Positions 41,121-45,446 of a DNA stretch of 45,446 nt are shown piece by piece (within the stretch, counting starts at the first letter, position 1; each line of letters begins with the position of its first letter). Made by a program: the position numbers and the translations under genes. The notes under the pieces were generated by a model. The model did no database searches, was not told the origin of the DNA, and saw only the letters and a program-made list of their open reading frames with translations. The stretch comes from a virus. The DNA is taken from the IMG/VR virus record IMGVR_UViG_3300032783_000004, positions 1 to 45,446 of that record; one strand, given 5' to 3'.

Positions 41121-41771
41121 ATGACGGATACTTTACTGTATAGCAACACAAAGAAATTTGACGATCCGGCAGTAACTCAGGATGCTGCTGTGAAACGGGT
41201 CGATAAAGGTTTTGAGATGGAGGCAATGCGAAGAGCACTTGCCAGCATCACAAACAGGGTCATTCCTACCTCAGCGGGTGGGACGACAGGCACCGGGTAT
41301 GAGCTCACCGCAGGTTTGGCAGCTGGTTCCGCAGTTGGTTCCATTAAAGCGGCCAACACCTTCAAATATACTATTGATGGCGTGATGTATCAGTACACCG
41401 GAAATACCGACATTGCCATCGCAGGTTCTCTCGGAAACGGTACACAGGGTACAGCCACCACCTGTTATTACCTTGTCAGCGTTGGCACCAATGGCACCAG
41501 CGGGACAGCACTTGCCGGCAATGGCGGTCTGTACGTAACAAAGGGCAATGAAGGGACTTCGGGGACCGGCGTGTTTGCTTATGCGCTCAATTCCACCCCG
41601 TATCTACCGGATTGTCCTGATGGGCAGTGTCCGATAGGGTATTTTTCGGTGATCACAAAAACCACCACACCTTTTGTTCCCGGTACTTCAACGATGGGAG
41701 ATTCGACAAACTTTACCATCGCCTATGGCGATTTGATAGGGATGCCGATTTTCAAGTACGCTGAAGACTAA
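41121..41771 (+). CDS. capsid-associated protein with Gly-Thr-Ser repeats (possible decoration protein)
   Basis: 216 residues, behind AGGAGG, directly after the capsid gene. A helical N-terminus ('EMEAMRRALASITNRVIP') leads into a beta-rich body with 'GGTTGTGYEL', 'VGTNGTSGTALAGNGG' (about 121-136) and 'GNEGTSGTGVFAY' (about 142-154). Position after the major capsid protein and the beta-rich, Gly/Thr-rich composition suggest a head-surface or head-fibre protein. Confidence 0.5.
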   Translation: MTDTLLYSNTKKFDDPAVTQDAAVKRVDKGFEMEAMRRALASITNRVIPTSAGGTTGTGYELTAGLAAGSAVGSIKAANTFKYTIDGVMYQYTGNTDIAIAGSLGNGTQGTATTCYYLVSVGTNGTSGTALAGNGGLYVTKGNEGTSGTGVFAYALNSTPYLPDCPDGQCPIGYFSVITKTTTPFVPGTSTMGDSTNFTIAYGDLIGMPIFKYAED

Positions 41772-41792
41772 TAGTTAAATAGTGCAAAATCA

Positions 41793-41827
41793 TACCAGTA
41801 GGTCGGGACATTCTCGACTTACTGGTA
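41793..41827 (+). terminator. strong hairpin after the capsid genes
   Basis: 16 bp stem with two G-T pairs and a 3-nt loop (TACCAGTAGGTCG... pairing to 41812-41827), then CCTTTAT. The short U-tract suggests partial termination, or an RNA-processing or stability element that raises capsid over tail expression. Confidence 0.6.
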
Positions 41828-41854
41828 CCTTTATAAACCAATGGAGGCAACACA

Positions 41855-42238
41855 ATGGCTAAAGATGCAAAAGAGGGCGTAAAGCCAGAAGAAAAACCAA
41901 AGGTCGAAAAGTTTATCAATCCGCAGGGGCACATCCGGGATAGGATTATTATGCACCAGACAGCTGATATCCCTAAACAGGGTGCATTTATTTCACTCAA
42001 TGGTTATGCTTTCCAAGCGAAGCCCGGGGAGGCAATCGACATCCCTCGTCCTGTGCGAAAGATGATTGATCTTTGTGTCATCACGGAAATTATTCAGGGT
42101 ACTGATGAAAAAGGTAACTCTGAAGAATATACTCGTAACCGGCCCCGTTATCCCTATACTCTTGTCGCTGAAGATATAGAGCATCCGGATTCTCCATGGG
42201 CAGGTGCTAAACAAGCAGAAGTGGAGGCTCAGGCATAA
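41855..42238 (+). CDS. hypothetical structural-region protein (127 aa)
   Basis: Behind GGAGG. N-terminus charged; 'INPQGHIRDRIIMHQTADIP' and 'FISLNGYAFQAKPGEAIDIP' form a beta-rich middle; C-terminal helix. In N4-gp56-type phages a small protein of this kind follows the capsid. Function unknown. Confidence 0.55.
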   Translation: MAKDAKEGVKPEEKPKVEKFINPQGHIRDRIIMHQTADIPKQGAFISLNGYAFQAKPGEAIDIPRPVRKMIDLCVITEIIQGTDEKGNSEEYTRNRPRYPYTLVAEDIEHPDSPWAGAKQAEVEAQA

Positions 42239-42239
42239 A

Positions 42240-42980
42240 ATGATAGGCCAGGATCTCGTAGACGAACTGCGGGAAAGTTATCTTGACGATAAACAGATTC
42301 CATATCGCTGGCAGGACCTTGAGCTTCTAAAAAATTGTATTCGTGCTGAAGTACAGGCATGTAGACGAGCATATCTTATCATTGACAAGACCACCGTCGC
42401 TGATGGGACTGACGGTACATCTGGTGATCCTATATGCCAGTTGACTGTTGTTCCTAATCAAGCAGCTTATACGCTCAGCAAAAAAGTCCTGCAAGTTGAA
42501 CGGGTAAAACTCGATGGCATGAGTACACCATTGCGTCCACGTACCCGCGATGAACTCGATGCTCTTACGTATCAATGGGATGTTACCCTTGGGACGTCCG
42601 GCACTTTTGGAACTGCCGGTGGTGACATTGTTGTATGGCCACAATGGTTTATACACGAAGCCAATAAAGAGTTAGTTTTAGTCAAGACGCCTACCGTTAA
42701 TAGCGTTGCAAGATTAGTCGTATCCAGGCTGCCGCTTCAAGAATTTACATTAAAAACTGAACCAGAAATAGAGGAACAGCACCATGACGGATTGCTTTTA
42801 TGGGCCGCTCATCTTGCTTTTCTCAAACCTGATTCTGACACTCAAAACATAGACCTGGCAGCAGTTTATGATAAGGCATTTACAGACAGATTCGGACCAA
42901 TGCCTGATGCTTATTCCGAAAAGATGAGGAAGATGCTTCCTCGTCAACAGCGAATGAGACCCAGGCCATTTGGTAGTTAA
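42240..42980 (+). CDS. head-tail adaptor-like protein (DUF6682-type) with Gly-Thr-Ser insertions
   Basis: 246 residues from ATG 42240. N-terminal helices ('DLELLKNCIRAEVQACRRAY'), a beta region ('QAAYTLSKKVLQVERVKLDG'), and 'EFTLKTEPEIEEQHHDGLLLW' with 'LAFLKPDSDTQN' match adaptor proteins of podovirus-like phages. Two short repeats sit at likely loops: DGTDGTSGD (about 55-63) and LGTSGTFGTAGG (about 117-128). Confidence 0.6.
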   Translation: MIGQDLVDELRESYLDDKQIPYRWQDLELLKNCIRAEVQACRRAYLIIDKTTVADGTDGTSGDPICQLTVVPNQAAYTLSKKVLQVERVKLDGMSTPLRPRTRDELDALTYQWDVTLGTSGTFGTAGGDIVVWPQWFIHEANKELVLVKTPTVNSVARLVVSRLPLQEFTLKTEPEIEEQHHDGLLLWAAHLAFLKPDSDTQNIDLAAVYDKAFTDRFGPMPDAYSEKMRKMLPRQQRMRPRPFGS

Positions 42981-42994
42981 TAGGAGAAAATCAC

Positions 42995-43174
42995 ATGGCT
43001 ATCGTAAGACAAAGAAGATTAGAAGAAGACCTTATCTATCGTAGAACTACTGAGTTGCCCAGAAAATTTGGTTCGGATGGTACTTCAGCAGCTGCCGGCA
43101 AAAGCGGTACAAGTGCGGTATCGGGGTCATCTGGGTCATCCGGCTCGTCCGGTAGTTCAGGCACAGGCGCATAA
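42995..43174 (+). CDS. small Gly-Ser-repeat protein, paralogue of the next gene (59 aa)
   Basis: TAGGAG before the ATG. 'MAIVRQRRLEEDLIYRRTTE' resembles the N-terminus of the next gene (I-x-R-x-R-x-L-E-E-D-L...T-x-E-L). After residue 27 come 'SDGTSAAAGKSGTSAVSG' and SGSSGSSGSS-type repeats. The two lie 14 nt apart, a tandem duplication. Probably virion-associated by context. Confidence 0.65.
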   Translation: MAIVRQRRLEEDLIYRRTTELPRKFGSDGTSAAAGKSGTSAVSGSSGSSGSSGSSGTGA

Positions 43175-43188
43175 GGAGGAAATACATA

Positions 43189-43371
43189 ATGGTTATTAAA
43201 AGAATAAGACAACTTGAGGAAGATTTGCTTAACCAGACTACAATTGAGTTATCCGCGGTTGCCGGTACGTCGGGGACTTCTGGCAGCTCCAGCACCTCCG
43301 GATCGTCAGGGACAGCAGGATCATCCGGTACTTCGGGTTCATCTGGAACAAGCGGAACTTCACATCCATAA
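43189..43371 (+). CDS. small Gly-Thr-Ser-repeat protein (60 aa)
   Basis: Behind AAGGAGG. 'MVIKRIRQLEEDLLNQTTIE' (helical, probable docking part), then 35 residues of Gly-Thr-Ser, Gly-Ser-Ser and Gly-Thr-Ala triplets, e.g. 'AGTSGTSGSSSTSGSSGT'. The triplets are spelled with many different codons. The Gly-x-y periodicity is collagen-like. Ser/Thr density would make it a good O-glycan acceptor. Confidence 0.7.
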   Translation: MVIKRIRQLEEDLLNQTTIELSAVAGTSGTSGSSSTSGSSGTAGSSGTSGSSGTSGTSHP

Positions 43372-43416
43372 TAGCGTATGAGTTACGCCACTGAGCCGGC
43401 TAAAATAGGAGGCAGT

Positions 43417-43653
43417 ATGTGCAGTATTCGGATAGAAATATTGGGTGATGAAACTTATACGGTTGAAGTCACCCTTGAAAAACCTGCCGATGGAAATAAA
43501 AAAGAAGATTACCCCCGACATGTGTCTAAGGAATTTTCTGCTCAAGACATCGAGGAAGTCAAAAGTCTTATAGACGAGTATCTTCCTCATCTAAAACCAC
43601 GGGCAGAAGTTGCAGAGTTTGATGAGGCTTTCAGTCAGGCCACCAAAGATTAA
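43417..43653 (+). CDS. hypothetical protein (78 aa)
   Basis: ATG 43417 behind TAGGAGG; an upstream ATG (43378) lacks such a site. 'MCSIRIEILGDETYTVEVTL' is a beta hairpin; helix 'SAQDIEEVKSLIDEYLPHL'. No family recognised. Confidence 0.55.
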   Translation: MCSIRIEILGDETYTVEVTLEKPADGNKKEDYPRHVSKEFSAQDIEEVKSLIDEYLPHLKPRAEVAEFDEAFSQATKD

Positions 43654-43670
43654 AATGGGGGACATCGGCT

Positions 43671-44057
43671 ATGTTAAAAAACTTTGCCCTTACTCGGGGG
43701 GATGTCGGTAACTATACCATCACCATTACGGATGGCAACACTCCGTATGATATTTCCAATTGGTATGTCATATTCACATTAAAGACATCCTACGATCTGC
43801 CTGACACTGATTTAACTTTTCAGAGAATCATTGGTCCAGGGCAACACTCAGATCCCGTCCATGGGATTACTACTCTAACTCTTCACCCTATTGATACGGC
43901 TTTGCTTGCATCCAGAATTTATGATTACGATCTTGTGGTCATTACAGATGCTGGTGATCCGTACACCATTTTGAAGGGCAAGTTCGATTTGCAATATGAC
44001 GTTAATTGGGATCATACCACATCCGGTACAGCTGGAACTGCTGCTACGATTCCATAA
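43671..44057 (+). CDS. baseplate/tail-like beta-sandwich protein with C-terminal GTA repeat (128 aa)
   Basis: 'LTRGDVGNYTITITDG' and 'YDISNWYVIFTLKTSYD' then 'YDYDLVVITDAGDPYTILKG' recall the N-terminal Ig-like domain of upper baseplate (BppU-type) proteins. The last 13 residues are 'TTSGTAGTAATIP'. Tail or adhesin attachment is likely but not certain. Confidence 0.5.
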   Translation: MLKNFALTRGDVGNYTITITDGNTPYDISNWYVIFTLKTSYDLPDTDLTFQRIIGPGQHSDPVHGITTLTLHPIDTALLASRIYDYDLVVITDAGDPYTILKGKFDLQYDVNWDHTTSGTAGTAATIP

Positions 44058-44068
44058 GGAGGATAGAT

Positions 44069-44470
44069 ATGGCAAACCATACTTTAACATCTAACTCGGG
44101 AGTTGTAACTGGCTCCGCTGGAAGTGCCGGTACGGGTGTTATAACTATTACATTTCCGGCCATCTATAATAAAAAACTTGGTGGATTTTTATATGTTCAG
44201 ATGTACGGTACCTGCGCCTTAGTGTTGACCCCGAACGTTATCAATAAAAGGCTAAGTGGCACAGCTCAGTACAATGTTGGTTTTGGAACAGCTGGTGTCT
44301 TAGGCAGTTTCGGGACATCAAACATTACCATCGGAGGAGGCAATTGGAATACTCGAATTCCTCTTCAGGTTACACCAAATGAAAATTCAATCGTTATTAG
44401 CGCTGCTTTTGGAGCAGGGTCTGGTGGTGTAGCTGTTATAGATTACGAGGCCCAGGGAGATTTCCAATAA
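44069..44470 (+). CDS. Gly/Thr/Ser-rich beta protein (133 aa)
   Basis: ATG 44069 behind AAGGAGG. Repeats near the N-terminus (VVTGSAGSAGTGVITI) and mid ('FGTAGVLGSFGTSNITI'). All-beta appearance; likely a virion surface protein (tail spike or fibre accessory). No family recognised. Confidence 0.55.
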   Translation: MANHTLTSNSGVVTGSAGSAGTGVITITFPAIYNKKLGGFLYVQMYGTCALVLTPNVINKRLSGTAQYNVGFGTAGVLGSFGTSNITIGGGNWNTRIPLQVTPNENSIVISAAFGAGSGGVAVIDYEAQGDFQ

Positions 44471-44488
44471 ACCCGAAAGGAGGGCAGG

Positions 44489-44746
44489 ATGTATCCAGCA
44501 TTTGTTCGTGTACGAGTGTGGACGAAGGCACAGTTGGTTCGGGTGTTCGGTCCTCATTGGAGAAATTCAGTATGGGCTTGCCTTGCTGCGTTACCACAGG
44601 TTTCTCCATATATCACCCAATATTTAACATCGGTCCAGGTTCCGCAAAAATATCTTAACCTCATAACTTTAGTATGCGGCTTATGTTGTGTTTTTTCATC
44701 GGCATCAAGCAAAGTTGATGTTTCGGTAGAAACTGGAGGGCATTAA
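44489..44746 (+). CDS. small membrane protein, holin candidate (85 aa)
   Basis: Behind AAAGGAGG. One or two hydrophobic stretches ('VWACLAALPQVSPYI' and 'LITLVCGLCCVFSSASS'). It directly precedes the spanin genes, where holins are often found. Assignment rests on size, hydrophobicity and place. Confidence 0.45.
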   Translation: MYPAFVRVRVWTKAQLVRVFGPHWRNSVWACLAALPQVSPYITQYLTSVQVPQKYLNLITLVCGLCCVFSSASSKVDVSVETGGH

Positions 44747-44747
44747 G

Positions 44748-45254
44748 ATGTTGGCTTTTTATAACCTTATTCCCAAATGGCTGCTTCTTATTATGATAGC
44801 GGCTCTTTTAGTGTCTGGTATTTTTGTTGGCATTAAGATGGAGTATTACAAAATTGATAATGCCAAACTGACCAACGATAATAAGATTTACGCTGACAAC
44901 GAAAAAGTATACCAGGCTGAATTATTAACGTGTCAGCAAAGTCTTCAGGCTGAAGCGAACAATGCTCAACGGACTGAAGCAATTCACAAGGATACATCTC
45001 AGTATAATGATGAAATTAAACAGATTTGCGTGAAGGAGGAGGGCAATGAAAAAACAGATATTAAGGATGCAATTGCTGAGAGCAATAAGTTGTCTGTTCG
45101 TTTTAATTCTGCTGGGCTGCGGGGCGCCGACCAAAGTGATCAAAACGGAGCAAGTGGTAAATTGTACGTGGCCCCTTCCACCTACTCTGACTATGACCCC
45201 GGACACGGCAACAGTGGCGCAAACGATCCAGGACCTATTAAAAGACAAAAATAA
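44748..45254 (+). CDS. inner-membrane spanin (Rz-like)
   Basis: 168 residues. An N-terminal membrane anchor ('PKWLLLIMIAALLVSGIFVG', about 9-28), then a charged coiled-coil periplasmic part ('LTNDNKIYADNEKVYQAELL'). The o-spanin gene starts inside it in another frame, the classic Rz/Rz1 layout. It spans the periplasm and fuses the membranes at lysis. The C-terminal 60 residues are Gly/Ser/Pro-rich, as expected where two frames overlap. Confidence 0.7.
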   Translation: MLAFYNLIPKWLLLIMIAALLVSGIFVGIKMEYYKIDNAKLTNDNKIYADNEKVYQAELLTCQQSLQAEANNAQRTEAIHKDTSQYNDEIKQICVKEEGNEKTDIKDAIAESNKLSVRFNSAGLRGADQSDQNGASGKLYVAPSTYSDYDPGHGNSGANDPGPIKRQK

Positions 45255-45333
45255 TTTAATTGATTATGCCTTGGCAGTGCAGTCCACCAAAAAGTGTTAC
45301 GATGAAAGTCTAAAAAAGGGTCAAGGTAAATAG
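45046..45333 (+). CDS. outer-membrane lipoprotein spanin (Rz1-like)
   Basis: 95 residues, behind AAGGAGGAGGG, overlapping the inner spanin by 209 nt in a different frame. Signal peptide with lipobox 'LFVLILLGCGAPTK' (Cys25), then a Pro-containing stretch ('CTWPLPPTLTMTPD') and a helix. Standard features of an o-spanin; implies a host with an outer membrane. Confidence 0.75.
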   Translation: MKKQILRMQLLRAISCLFVLILLGCGAPTKVIKTEQVVNCTWPLPPTLTMTPDTATVAQTIQDLLKDKNNLIDYALAVQSTKKCYDESLKKGQGK

Positions 45334-45335
45334 TT

Positions 45336-45446
45336 ATGGATTCAGCAACCGTGGCTAACGGAGCTACTCAAATTGTAAATGGTACAGTCGCTTTTCATCC
45401 TCTAATGACATGGAATTTATTTCTAACCATTATACTCGTTCCTGCC
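45336..45446 (+). CDS. start of a further membrane protein (3' partial)
   Basis: ATG 45336 with AAGG upstream; 37 codons then the window ends. Begins 'MDSATVANGATQIVNGTVAF' and enters a hydrophobic segment ('WNLFLTIILVPA'). Could be a second holin-type or tail-assembly membrane protein; too short to tell. Confidence 0.5.
   Translation, partial: MDSATVANGATQIVNGTVAFHPLMTWNLFLTIILVPA

Noticed and set aside
1-45446. Genome-wide stop-codon reassignment (TAG or TAA as sense)
   Set aside because: TAA, TAG and TGA all end well-packed genes here; only two conserved genes show internal stops, so local mutation or read-through is more likely.
1-45446. tRNA genes and CRISPR arrays
   Set aside because: No complete cloverleaf with T-arm signature and no regularly spaced repeats were seen. 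The 9502 hairpin has only an acceptor-like end.

Overview
The window is a 45-kb piece of a tailed bacteriophage genome. It begins inside one gene and ends inside another. Short-tailed (podovirus-like) architecture is suggested by a P22-sized portal (718 aa), an N4-gp56-type major capsid protein, a scaffold, a head-tail adaptor and a giant (>1800 aa) polyvalent ejection-type protein. A two-gene spanin pair (inner-membrane spanin plus lipoprotein spanin) points to a Gram-negative host. The glycyl-radical/NrdD-like protein, the Fe-S nuclease and helicase and many CxxC proteins suggest an anaerobic host, possibly a deltaproteobacterium; this last point is inference. Nearly all genes have strong AGGAGG-type ribosome binding sites, and the promoters look like sigma-70 sites (TTGACA, 17-18 bp, TATAAT-like).

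Layout. (1) 1-6761, plus: end of the giant ejection protein and an ATP-grasp ligase. (2) 6758-9371, minus: a small-gene operon interrupted by a 1.35-kb element with perfect 16-bp inverted ends that carries a ClpP-fold serine protease; one operon gene has an in-frame TAA, another is a stand-alone glycyl-radical domain. (3) 9402-9576: back-to-back divergent promoters with a leader hairpin. (4) 9616-23402, plus: DNA metabolism (Cas4/RecB-like Fe-S nuclease, deoxyribosyltransferase-like protein, Sak4-like ATPase, DUF669/SSB-like protein, ERCC4 nuclease, XPD/DinG helicase), a candidate structured RNA, an iteron-like possible origin, a cytosine-methyltransferase-like gene, then a sugar cassette (glycosyltransferase, short DegT aminotransferase, hexapeptide acyltransferase, methyltransferase), closed by a terminator. 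(5) 23421-28290, minus: accessory genes, including a class-II glutamine amidotransferase next to an amidoligase. (6) 28291-29048: non-coding control region dense in palindromes. (7) 29049-45446, plus: late genes (small and large terminase, a 962-aa multidomain glycosyltransferase with a TibC/BAHT-type heptosyltransferase C-terminus, portal, scaffold, capsid, adaptor, small Gly-Thr-Ser-repeat proteins, lysis genes).

The most interesting combination is in the late operon. A TibC-like protein O-glycosyltransferase fused to a GT4 module sits between terminase and portal, while at least eight nearby virion-type proteins carry short collagen-like Gly-Thr-Ser/Gly-Ser-Ser/Gly-Thr-Ala tripeptide repeats. 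A self-contained virion glycosylation system with these repeats as acceptors is a testable hypothesis, not shown by the sequence. Other points worth checking are two genes with in-frame stops inside otherwise continuous conserved frames, a roughly 120-nt cloverleaf-like RNA, and palindromic operators shared between distant promoters.
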